64,000 nucleotides of DNA from Elephas maximus indicus (lineage: Eukaryota > Chordata > Mammalia > Proboscidea > Elephantidae). Under the pieces are notes generated by a model. The model searched no databases, was not told the DNA's origin, and worked only from the letters and a program-made list of their open reading frames with translations. The DNA lies in contig NC_064819.1 in NCBI RefSeq assembly GCF_024166365.1, positions 136,501 through 200,500 of the forward strand, written 5' to 3'. Shown in pieces: positions 11,038-20,726 of this stretch (the first letter of the stretch is position 1; each line of letters starts with the position of its first letter). The position numbers and the translations under genes are program-made.

Positions 11038-11243
11038 GTTATTGTTGTGTACCATCAAGTTGATTCTGACTCACAGCAACCCTATAGGACAGAGAAGAAC
11101 TGCCCCATGGGGTTTCCTAGGCTGAAATCTTTACGGAATCAGATTGCCAAGTCTTTTCTCCCATGGAGCAGCTGGTGGGTTTGAACCACTGACCCTTCAG
11201 TTAGCAGCCAAGCGCTTAACCATTGTACCACCAGGGCTCTTTC
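11038..11243 (-). repeat. AfroSINE, reversed (second of three)
   Basis: It runs from TGTTATTGTTGTGTACCATC to TACCACCAGGGCTCTTTC on the + strand. The flanks GGACCTAATAT (11027-11037) and AGACCTAATGT (11244-11254) look like its target duplication. Confidence 0.85.
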
Positions 11244-11253
11244 AGACCTAATG

Positions 11254-11412
11254 TAAAACCTGTTGCCACCAAGTTGATTCCAACCCATAGCGACCTTATA
11301 GGACAGAGTAGAACTTTCCCCATAGAGTTTCAAAGGAGTGCGTGGTAGATTCAAACTGCTGACCTTTTGGTTAGCATCCGTAGCTCTTAACGACTACGCC
11401 ATCTGGGTTTCC
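11254..11412 (-). repeat. AfroSINE, reversed (third of three)
   Basis: The standard reversed tail (CACCAAGTTGATTCCAACCC) and head (ACTACGCCATCTGGGTTTCC) are present. The flanks AGACCTAATGTA (11244-11255) and AGAGCTAATATA (11413-11424) form a 12-bp imperfect duplication derived from the same target as the second copy. Confidence 0.85.
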
Positions 11413-11424
11413 AGAGCTAATATA

Positions 11425-11590
11425 GTATACTTCCTATACCCCAGATGCTGTTCTAAGCACTTTACATGTGTTACTTTGAGTTTAAAAAAAAAATCTATAA
11501 GAGGTAAGTATTTTTATTATCCTCATTTTAGGGGGAAAAACTGAAGCACAGAGAAATTCAATAAGTCAAGGTCAAATTGAAGTTATTAAG
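11425..11590 (-). repeat. MIR
   Basis: CAGATGCTGTTCTAAGCACT, the A/T-rich core and CTGAAGCACAGAGAAATTCA follow the reversed MIR consensus. The SINE stack to the left inserted at its edge. Confidence 0.7.
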
Positions 11591-12110
11591 TCTTCAGGAG
11601 TCCCAGTTAAAAATGGAAGTACCTCTAAGAGGTAGCTTCTTAAGTCATAATCAGCTATTAATATAGGAATAATGAGTTGATTTATGACATGTGTTTTAGC
11701 CCACGGCTGATTGTAGAGTTCACTGAGTGAGGAAAGGAGACCCAGGAACAATTCTCATGGTGAAAAGAGAAGAAAGAGCAGAAGGACAAAGACCTTGTTA
11801 GGGTAGTCTAGGAGCAGACTCTGAGAAGTCAGGATACATGCTGAAAGAAGAGAGGGTAGAAGATGTCAAAGAAGGAGAGTGTAACCAAAAGAAGAGAAAG
11901 GGACCAATTATGAAAACTTTGCTTACTTCCAATTTTGCCCTAGAACAGGTTCTTTATAAGTAAACTCCAGTTCCTTAACCAAATGCAAGCTCTAGTTTGT
12001 CTTCCTTAAAGCATTCTCAACCTGTTGGGTATTTAGTGAGCTATCTTTACGATGATTGAAAACCATGGCTAAACTTATTGCTCCCTCTTCTACTCCTCCT
12101 GTAACACTTT
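11591..12110. other. Intronic, no feature seen
   Basis: Purine-rich sequence with no recognised repeat or exon. Confidence 0.35.
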
Positions 12111-12577
12111 ATGTTGTTGTTGTTGTGAGGCACTGTGGAGTAGGTTCCGACACATAGCGACCCTATGTACAATAACATGAAACGCTGGCTGGCCCTGTGC
12201 CATCCTCACAGTCATTGCTATGTTTGAGCCCATTGTTGTAGCCACTGTGTCAGTCCATCTTGTCCAGGGTCTTCCTCTTTTTCACTGACCTTCTACTTCA
12301 CAAAGCATGTTGTTGTTCTCCAGGGACCGGTCCCTCCCGACAACATGTCCAAAGTACGTGAGACAAAGTCTCGCTATCCTCGCTTCCAAGGAGCAGTACA
12401 GCTGTACTTCCTCCAAGACACAGACTTGTTAGTTTTTCTGGCAGTCCATGGTGTATTCAATATTCTTCACCAACACCATAATTCAAAGGCATCAATTCTT
12501 TGGTCTTCCTTATCCGTTATACCGCTTTCACATGCATATGATGCAATTGAAAATACCATGGTTTGGGTCCGGCACAC

Positions 12578-13064
12578 TGTCATGGATTGAATTGTATCCC
12601 CCAAACTATCTGTCAACTTGGTTAGGTCATGATTCCCAGTATTGTATGATTGTCTACCATTTTGTCATCTGATGTGATTTCCCTATGTGTTGTTAATCCT
12701 ATCACTATGATGTTAATGAGATGGATTAGTGGCAGTTATATTGATGAGATCTACAAGATTAGTGTCTTAGCCCATCTCTTTTGAGATATAAAAGAGACAA
12801 ATGAAGAGAAACATGGGGATCCCATACCACCAAGAAAGCCACACCAGGAACAGAGCGTGTCCTTTGAACCTGAGGTTCTTGTGCTGAGATGCTCCCAGTC
12901 TGAGGGAACATTGATGACAGAGCTGACAGAGAGAGAAAGCCTTCCGCTGGAGCCAGCGCCTTGAATTCAGACTTCTAGCCTACTGGATTGTGAGATAATA
13001 AATTTACCTTTGTTAAAGCCATCCACTTGTATTTCTATTATAGCAGCACTAGATGACTAAGACA
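12578..13064 (+). mobile_element. 5' LTR of a MaLR-type retroelement
   Basis: It starts TGTCATGGATTGAATTGTAT and ends GCACTAGATGACTAAGACA, the TG...CA ends and characteristic terminus of mammalian apparent LTR retrotransposons (MST/MLT1 group, ERVL). It contains the AATAAA used by these LTRs near 12998. CACAC at 12573-12577 is matched by CACAC after the right-hand LTR. Confidence 0.85.
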
Positions 13065-13685
13065 GAATTTGGTACTGGGAGTGGGGTGCTGCTCTAACAG
13101 ATACCTAAAATGTGGAAATGGTTTTGAAACTGAATGGATAGAGGACTCAGAAGGAAGTGAGGAGAACTGTTAACTACAGAGATGGCATAGATGGTGAGAA
13201 GCAGCAGCAGAGGACCGGCAGCAGCAGGACCAGGAGACCTGCGCCAGACTGCACTGGAGCCAACCCACGGAGTGAGAGACCCGAGTGCCTTGGCGCAGGT
13301 GGCTTCCTGATGGAGCGGAGTGCCTCTGGGCACTTATTGGCGGACCTGGGCTTGCCAACCCACAGAGCAAAAGAGCAGAGTGCCTTCTGGTTGAAGTTTA
13401 CTGGCCAAGTGGGGTGCCTCCAGGCACTTATCTGTGGAGCTACAGAGCTTTGGAACACTTGCCCCAGCAGGACAGATGCAGGTATGAAGCCCAAGGAGCC
13501 AAGAGGCCAAGAAACCAGGAAGCAGAAGCTGAAGAGACAAGGAACACAGGAAGCAGAGCTGCCTTGGTCTCAAAAGGTATGGCCATGACCTCAGGGGCTT
13601 CAAAGGGTGGAGTCATGGTTTCTGGTGTTTGTAAGGGTGGAGTCACCACTCAGATGGGCTAGGAAAATGGTGTGCCTAAAGTTGA
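13065..13685 (+). mobile_element. MaLR internal region
   Basis: GAATTTGGTACTGGGAGTGG directly after the LTR corresponds to the usual MaLR internal start (primer-binding region), followed by GATACCTAAAATGTGGAAAT as in these elements. An open frame of 143 codons at 13157-13588 shows no gag, protease or polymerase similarity and is taken as chance. MaLR elements are non-autonomous. Confidence 0.7.
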
Positions 13686-13966
13686 GACAGAGAAACATGG
13701 GGACCTCATACCACCAAGAAAGCAGCACCGGGAGCAGAGCATGTCCTTTGGACCTGAGGTTCCTGTGCTGAGATGCTCCCAGTCCAAGGGAAGACTGATA
13801 ACAAGGACCTTCCTCCAGAGCTGACACAGAGAGAAAGCCTTCCCCTGGAGTTGGCACCCAGAATTCAGACTTCTAGCCTACTGGACTGTGAGAGAATAAA
13901 CTTACCTTTGTTAAAGCCACCCACTGTGTGGTGTTTCTGTTATAACAGCAGTAGATGAGGAAGACA
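13686..13966 (+). mobile_element. Partial 3' LTR of the MaLR element
   Basis: It matches 12789-13064 (GAGAAACATGGGGACCTCAT ... TAGATGAGGAAGACA) but lacks the first ~210 bp of the LTR. CACAC at 13967-13971 completes a 5-bp target duplication with 12573-12577, so this is one insertion event with a later deletion. Confidence 0.8.
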
Positions 13967-15626
13967 CACACCTTAGTCCTCAAAGTGACATCTTTGATTT
14001 TCAACACTTTAAAGAGGTCTCTTGCTACACGTTTGCCCAAATACTATACATCATTTGGTTTCTTGACTGCTGCTTCTATGGGCATTGATTGTGGATCCAA
14101 GTAAAATGAAATCCTTGACAACTTCAGTTTTTTCTTCATTTATCATGATGTTACTTATTGGTCCAGTTGTGAGGATTTTTGTTTTCTTTATGTTGAGGTG
14201 TAATCCATACTGAAGGCTGTGGTCTTTGATCTTCATCAGGAAGTGCTTCAAGTCCTTTTCACTTTCAGCAAGCAAGGTTGTGTCTTTTGCATATTTCAGA
14301 TTGTTAATGAGCCCTCCTCCAGTCTTGATGCTGCATTCTTCATATTATCCAGCTTCTCCGACTATTTGCTCAGCATACAGATTGAATAAGTATCGTAAAA
14401 GGATATAACCCTGATATAACCTTTCCTGATTTTAAACTATGCAGCATCCCCTTGTTCGGTTCGAATGACTGCCTCTTGGTGTATATATAGGTTCCACATG
14501 AGCACAATTAAGTGTTCTGGAATTCTCGTTCCTCACAATGTTATCCATAATTTGTTATGATCCACACAGTCAAATGCCTTTGCATAATCAGTAAAACAGA
14601 AGTAAACATCTTTCTGGTGTTCTCTGCTTTCAGCCAAGATCCATCTGACATCAGCAGTGACCTCCCTCATTCCACGTTCTCTTCTAAACCCGGCTTGAAT
14701 TTCTGGCAGTTCCCTGTTGATGTACCGCTGTAACATTTTTTGAACGATCTCCAGTATAATTTTACTTGCATGTCATATTAGTGATATTGTTCAATAATTT
14801 CCACGTTTAGCTGGATCACCTTTCTTTGGAACGGACACAAATATGGCCAGGTAGTTGTCTTCCAAATTTCTTGGCATAGAGGAGCAAACACCTCCAGTGC
14901 TGCATTCATTTGTTGAAACATTTCAACTGATATTCTGTCAATTTCTGGAACCTCGTTTTTTGCCAATGCCTTCAGTGCAGCTTGGACTTCTTCCTTCAGT
15001 ACCATTGGTTCTTGATCATATGTTACCTCCTGAAATGGTTGAACATCAGCCGGTTCTTTTTGGTACAGTGACTGTGTGTATTCCTTTCATCTCCTTTTAG
15101 TGCTTCCTGTGTTGTTCAATGTTTTGCCTATAGAATCCTTCAAAATTGCAACTCGAGACTTTAATTTTTTCTTCAGTTCTTTCAGCTTGAGAAATGTCAG
15201 ATGTGTTCTTCCCTTTTGGTTTTCTAACTCCAGATCTTTGTACGTGTCATTGTAATACTTTGTCTTCTTGAGCCACCCTTTGAAATATTCTGTTCAGTTC
15301 TTTATACTTGCAACTAATATAGAAATTATAACAGTAAGTTGTCATTAATTGTTCATGTCTCTAACCTTTGCGTGTCTTTGGGCAAAACATTCAGACTAGC
15401 TTTCAAATAGGAAGACTGTGTTTGTCAGACAGCTGAGTAACCAGTAGTCTATTAAGAAGGCACATATGGTGCTAGAATAACTAGAAAATAGTGCTGGAAA
15501 AACTGCATATCCATATGGAAAAAATGAACCTTAACCCTTACTTCACACCATATATAAAAACCAATTCAAAACAGATCTTAGAGCTAAGCATAAAACCATA
15601 GCGTATCTTAGTGACTTGGGAATAGC

Positions 15627-16010
15627 GTTACCGGGTGGAAACCCCAGGCTCTGCTCCATGTGACTCGAATTGGCCAATAAACAAGAAGCCAAGGTGGAAG
15701 AACAGGAAAGGCACCTTTATTTTGTTGTACAAGGAAAAGGAGTCAGTCGGAGCTGTTGCGCTAAGACTGCTCCCCAAGGACAAGGGGAAAAGTTACTTTT
15801 AAGGGGTTTACAAGAAGGGAGTTCATACGAGTTATATCAGCAACATTCTTAATCATAGTACACAGGCGCAGTGGGCCTCACACGTAACCTCCAAGCAAAC
15901 AAGGATTTCAGTGCAAAGCCGGGGGAGAAAGCCAAGCAAAAGAAACAGGATTTTAAGGCAAAACTGTTTGAGGCTCTGTCTTAGCAGGCAGAAGTTCTTA
16001 GACAGGTCAC
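15627..16010 (-). mobile_element. LTR-like insertion in the old L1
   Basis: Its sequence is unlike L1 and interrupts it. On the minus strand it has an AATAAA at 15717-15722 followed by a U5-like stretch, suggesting a solo LTR of an endogenous retrovirus. A clear target duplication was not found, so ends are approximate and the class is inferred. Confidence 0.45.
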
Positions 16011-16302
16011 AGAAACCATAAAAGAAAATTTGATAAATTAGATTTTGTCAATATTAAAGAGTTTAGCTCATCAAAATATACTATGAAGAAAATGAATAGG
16101 CGAACTGCAGACTGGGAAAAAAGATTCAGAAATCATATCTGACAAAACACTAGTATCCAGGATATATAAATAACTCCTACAACTCAGTAATAAATAACAC
16201 AAATAACCCAAGAAAAAGCGGGCAAAAGAACTTAACAGATATTTCTCAAAAGAAGATACGAGAATGGCCAATAAGCACATGACAAAGTACCCAGCATCAT
16301 TA

Positions 16303-16347
16303 AAAAAAAAAAAAAAAAAAATGTTATTTATTTTATTTTATTTTTTT
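16303..16347. repeat. 45-bp A-run/T-rich insertion with target-site duplication
   Basis: About 19 A residues are followed by TGTTATTTATTTTATTTTAT and a T-run. AGCATCATTA flanks it exactly at 16293-16302 and 16348-16357. Removing one flank and the insert restores continuous L1 sequence. The duplication points to a retrotransposition product made almost entirely of tail sequence. Confidence 0.75.
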
Positions 16348-16751
16348 AGCATCATTAGTCAACAATAAATGCAAATGAAAAGCTGTGAGATGCCTCTACA
16401 CACCAACTAGAATGGCTAAAAGTTAAGAAGACTCATAGCACCAAATTTTGGTGGGGCTGTGAAACAATCAGAACTCTCATATTTTGTTTTTGGGAGTATA
16501 ACATGGTACAATCACTTTGGAGAAAGTTCTGGCAGCTCCATGTAAAACTAAGTGTGATCCTAGCCTCTGCTCCAGCAATCACATTCCTTGGTACTAACTC
16601 AAGAGAAATGAAAGCAGACGTCTGTAAAAGACTTACAAAAGAATGCCCATAGCAGTTTTAATCATAATAGCCAAAAACTGGAAATAGCCAGAGTATCCAT
16701 CAGTAGGAAAATGGATAAACAAACTACAGTATGTTATTAAAATGGTATATT

Positions 16752-18148
16752 GTTGTTTTTAGGTGCCATCAAGTCGATTCTGAATCATAGCAACCTTGTG
16801 TACAACAGAACGAAACACTCCCCAGGCCCATGCCGTCCTCACAATCATTGTTATGCTTGAGCCCATTGTTGCAGCCACTGGGTCAGTTCCATCTCATTGA
16901 GGGCCTTCCTCTTTGTCACTGATCCTCTACTTTACCAAGCATGATGTCCTTCTTTAGGGACTGGTCTCTCCTGATAACATGTCCAAAGTACATGAGACCA
17001 AGTCTCGCCATTCTTGCCTCTCAGGAGCATTCTGGCTGTACTTTTTCCAAGATAGATTTGTTCATTCTTCTGGCAGTCCATGGTATATTCAATATTCTTT
17101 GCCAACACCATAATTCAGAGGCGTCACTTCTTCTTTGATCTTCATTATTCTTTGTCCAGCTTTTGCATGCATATGAAGTGATTATAAACACCATGGCTTG
17201 GGTCAGGTGCTCCTTAGTCCCTAAAGTGACGTCTTTGCTTTTCAACACTTTAAAGAAGTCTTTTGCAGTACATTTTCCCAGTGCAATATGTAGTTTGATT
17301 TCTTTTTTTAAATTAATTTTTATTGTGCTTTAAGTGAAAGTTTACAAATTAGGTCAGTCTCTCATACGAAAATTTACATACACCTTGGTGTATACTCCTG
17401 ATTGCTTTCCCGCTAATGAGATAGCACAATCCTTCCTTCCACTGTCTCTCCTCGTGTCCGTTTGGGCAGCTTCTGGCCCCTTCTGCCTCTCATCTCCCCT
17501 CCAGACAGGAGAGGTCAACATAGTCTCATGTGTCTACTTGATCCAAGAAGCTCATTCTTTACCAGTATCATTTTCCATCCCATATTCCAGTCCAATCCCT
17601 TTCTGAAGAGTTGGCTTTGGGAATGGTTCCTGTCCTGGGGTAACAGAAGGTCTGGGGACCATGGCCTCTGGGGTCCTTCTAGTCCCAGTCTGACCATTAA
17701 GTCTGGTCTTTTTATGAGAATTTGGGTCCCGTGCTCCCCTGCTCCCTCAGGGGCGTAGTTTGATTTCTTGATTGCTGCTTCCATGGGTGTTGATTGTAGA
17801 TCCAAGTAAGATGAAATCATTAACAACTTCAGTCCTTTCCCCATTTATCATGATGTGGTTTATTGGTCCAGTTGTGAGGATTTTTGTTTTCTTTAGGTTG
17901 AGGTGTAATCCATACTGAAGGCTGTAGCCTTTGATCTTCATCAGTAAGTACTTCAAATCCTCTTCACTTTCAGCAAGCAAGGTTGTGTCTTCTGCATAAT
18001 GCAGGTTGTTAGTCTTTCTCCAATCCCGATGCCCCGTTCTTTTTCATATAGTCCAGCTTCTTGGATTATTTGCTCAGCATACAGATTGAATAAGTCTGGT
18101 GAAAGGATACAACCCTGATGCACACCTTTCCGAACTTTAACCGTTTGG
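16752..18148 (-). mobile_element. RTE-type LINE copy, split by an L1 3' end
   Basis: It starts at a TTGTTGTTTTT tail and shares the 12.1-15.3 kb copy's order (GGTGCCATCAAGTCGATTCT, CACCATGGCTTGGGTCAGGT, CTTTGATCTTCATCAG). The reverse transcriptase box reads YAED in the minus-strand frame before LAESEEDLKYLLMKIKGYSL. It is interrupted at 17305-17754. Confidence 0.82.
17305..17754 (-). mobile_element. 5'-truncated L1 3' end with target-site duplication
   Basis: The body TTTATTGTGCTTTAAGTGAA to CTGCTCCCTCAGGGGC is the same L1 3' UTR as at 264-752. GTAGTTTGATTTCTT is present at 17290-17304 and 17755-17769, an exact 15-bp duplication that splits the RTE copy. Confidence 0.9.
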
Positions 18149-18748
18149 AAATACTACTCAGTAATAAAAAAGAATAAACTACTGATACATGCAACAATAT
18201 GGGTGGATTTCAGAAGCATTGTGCTGAGTGAAAGATACATCACACAAAAGAATATACATTAGATGGTTATATATGACATTTTAGAACAGGCAAGTCTAAT
18301 TTTTGGTGAAAAGAATCAGAATAGTGGTTGCCTCTAAGAAGATGGGGCAAGACTTCGCTGACAAGGGTCATCTAGGAACTTTCTTGGGTGCCAGTAGCGT
18401 TCTATACCTTGATAGGGGCTTGGGTTACACAGATGTATGCGTTTGTCAGTACACTAAGATTTGTGCGTTTTACTGTATGTAAACTTTATGTCAAAAGAAA
18501 ACCAAACTGAAAACAAATATTGAACCTATGTTAATGATATGTATACTGGAGTATTTAGGGGGTATGTATAGATGTTTGCAGTTAGAATTTGTCAAAAATA
18601 TAAGATGGGATTGATGTGACAAGCAAATGTAGTAAAATGTTAATGGTAGAATCTAGGTGGTGGGTATACTTACTGTAAATTTTTTCCAATTTTTCTGTAG
18701 GTTTAAAATTTTTCATAATAAAAGAATTAAAGAACCTACCAGTGGTTT

Positions 18749-18941
18749 AAGGAGCCCTGGTGGTGCAGCGGTTAAGGTACTCAACTGCTAACTGAAAGGT
18801 CAGTGGTTCGAAACCACCGGCAGCTCCTCGGGAGAAAGACGTGGCAGTCTGCTTCTGCAGAGATTTACAGCCTTGGAAACCCTGTGGAGCCGCTACGAGT
18901 TGGAATCAACTCGATGGCAGTGGGTTTGGTGTTTTTTTTTT
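18749..18941 (+). repeat. AfroSINE, well preserved
   Basis: It begins GGAGCCCTGGTGGTGCAGCG, keeps a clear box B (GGTTCGAAACCACC), the long middle (GAAAGACGTGGCAGTCTGCT) and the tail CGCTACGAGTTGGAATCAAC with a T-run. It lies about 290 bp upstream of the terminal PLCXD2 exon. Confidence 0.88.
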
Positions 18942-19232
18942 AACCAATCGTTAGGCTCAATCTTAAGTTTTAGAAGTTCCTGTTGATGTGGTGTCTCTGA
19001 CACTTGGGCAAATAATCTCTTCCAGCAAAAAAAAACCCCTGAAAACACGATTGTCTGACAAAACAGAAATTACTTCATCCCTGAAGAAGAGAGATGTAAG
19101 GCTTAAGTGGATGAAATTCCAGGGGCTGTGCTTCGATTGACACACCTTTGCTATAGAGCAGACATGTTTTATTTCAGGTCCTGGAGCAGTCCTTCTCAAC
19201 TGTACTCTGTTCTGTCTTCCCTCTCTGTGTAG

Positions 19233-19392
19233 GAATCTTCCTGCCATCCTGGATTGGGCGAAAACTCAAAAACCTGGAGCCATGGGTGTCAACATCATCA
19301 CATCTGACTTCGTGGACCTGGTGGACTTTGCCACGACCGTCATTGAGTTGAACGACCTCCTCCAGGAGGACAAAGCTTTGGCTAAATGCTGA
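19233..19392 (+). CDS. PLCXD2: PLCXD2, terminal coding exon and stop codon
   Basis: The acceptor is a C/T-rich tract ending in AG at 19231-19232. The first base completes the split Arg codon from 4966-4967. It is followed by 52 residues from NLPAILDW through GVNIITSDFVDLVDFATTVIELN to ALAKC and a TGA at 19390-19392. The segment matches the C-terminus of the PLCXD1/2/3 family, where IITSDFVDLVDFATTVI is the conserved last strand and helix of the X-domain fold, and it fits PLCXD2 best. The frame is intact and the split-codon phase agrees with the exon at 4726-4967, so a processed pseudogene is ruled out and a functional gene is likely. The intron between the two exons is 14,265 bp and full of retroelements. 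Confidence 0.93.
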
Positions 19393-20690
19393 CCTAAATT
19401 TTTATTTAACTTGATGTTGAATTATTGATCCAGGGTAGAGTTCTGAAGGGTTCCGTGTTAGGATGGTCTTTGGGCAGTGATGGTGCAGTGATGAAGAGGA
19501 GGAAGGCATTTTTTCCTTCCTCACAGGACTGTCTGGGTAAAATTACAGGGCTTTTAATTGCATTTTTCCCAAATGAGACTTTTTAAAAACTTAAGTCGCA
19601 GGGAAAGAAGTCTGTTTCATGTGATCAAGGATCTCCACAATTACTTACAATGGTGAATGGAATATGGAAACAGGGCTCCCAGTTCCACCGGGGTATTGAG
19701 TGCCCCCAAATTGGCCTATTTCCCTATTGTCTTCCAGGTAGTTGTTTGAGCCGGGGATAGGGCTGATGGCAGAAATTCATTCCTGATCCAAAGAATGGAT
19801 CGTTCCAGGTGTGGGCTGCCCCATGGGGCAGCTGTAACACCAACCTGGGCTGCTGCTGTGAGGAAGAGGCTCAGCAGTGTTCTCTCTAGAAATGTTGAAT
19901 GTCACCACTTCTTCCCTGAGAGAGAACGACTTACTTATCACCAAGTTGTTTCAGCTACAAGCTATTCAGGCATAGCTTGGGCTGGTGCCTGGTCACCTGA
20001 TTTCTTCAGATTGTAAACAGTGAATACTGCCCTTGAGGTCAGAATTTTGTCTCCCAGTTTTAAAACATTGATTCCTTTCCCTTTCTTTTGGCCCCTTGTT
20101 AAAAGTGAAAAGAACAGTGACGGGAGATCTTTTCAGTTGTGGGGCCAACAGAAGACAGACGTAAACGCCTGTTGCATGCCTGATTGCTTCGATTTAATTC
20201 TGTAGCCTTCTCCAAAAGGGCTGCCAGGCAAGCACCTGAATTATCTTGGCAGTGTCCTCCTTGGAGTGGCATCTTCCAGCTAGATCTTGGAATTGCGTTT
20301 TGTTGTCTGCCTAGGACTTGGGTCTACTCTGGGGACACAATGCTAAGCGAAGGGCACCTTGTCCATGATACCATGGAGGCAGACACCGGATATGTGGGGA
20401 AGTGCAGTGGCTTTAAAGGAGGCAGCTCTGAGTGGGTTTGGAGCCATTCTGCAACTCTCTGGAAACAAGACTACCTCGGGAACATTTAGGATGACTCGTG
20501 GTCATCAAGGGTCAACACCCAGTGTTGGAACATTTCCAGTTCTTGTCTTGATTGTTATACTTTCTGCAGGTTGTTTTGAGCCTATAATCACCCACCAGTG
20601 CATGAGAGCTTTGAAACTCAAGAAGGGATTTTTTAATTATTATTATTGATAAGAGGTGCTTATCTATAACGCGCCCTCTGCATCTGTCTG

Positions 20691-20726
20691 TATTTATTTA
20701 TTTATTCATGCATTTATTTATTTATA
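20691..20726 (+). promoter_or_regulatory. AU-rich element candidate in the 3' UTR
   Basis: Two runs of overlapping ATTTA pentamers, separated by a CATGC spacer, include the nonamer TTATTTATT. In a mature 3' UTR such clusters can bind AU-rich-element proteins and control mRNA stability. It could equally be a plain (TTTA)n microsatellite. Confidence 0.35.

Larger units (their letters stand above)
12111..15330 (-). mobile_element. RTE-type LINE, 5' truncated, split by a MaLR element
   Basis: The two parts are 12111-12577 and 13972 to about 15330. The left end is a (TTG)n tail, typical of RTE. Minus-strand frames carry reverse transcriptase blocks: QAGFRRERGMREVTADVRWI, FCFTDYAKAFDCVDH (palm motif A), a YAKD box where YADD is expected, then LAESEKDLKHFLMKIKDHSL. 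Stops and frameshifts separate these frames, and the catalytic box is mutated, so it is dead. No endonuclease domain is visible. Confidence 0.85.
15445..18735 (+). mobile_element. Ancient L1 (ORF2 C-terminal part and 3' UTR), multiply interrupted
   Basis: Recognisable old mammalian L1 phrases run left to right: GTGCTGGAAAAACTGCATAT, AAAATTTGATAAATTAG, ACTAGAATGGCTAAAAGTTA, AAAATGGATAAACAAACTAC, then GGAAATACTACTCAGTAATA at 18149 and a 3' UTR to about 18735. It has no open reading frame. Interruptions are 15627-16010, 16303-16347 and about 16752-18148. Confidence 0.8.

Noticed and set aside
13157..13588. 143-codon open frame as a gene
   Set aside because: It lies in the internal region of a non-autonomous MaLR element and shows no protein family similarity.
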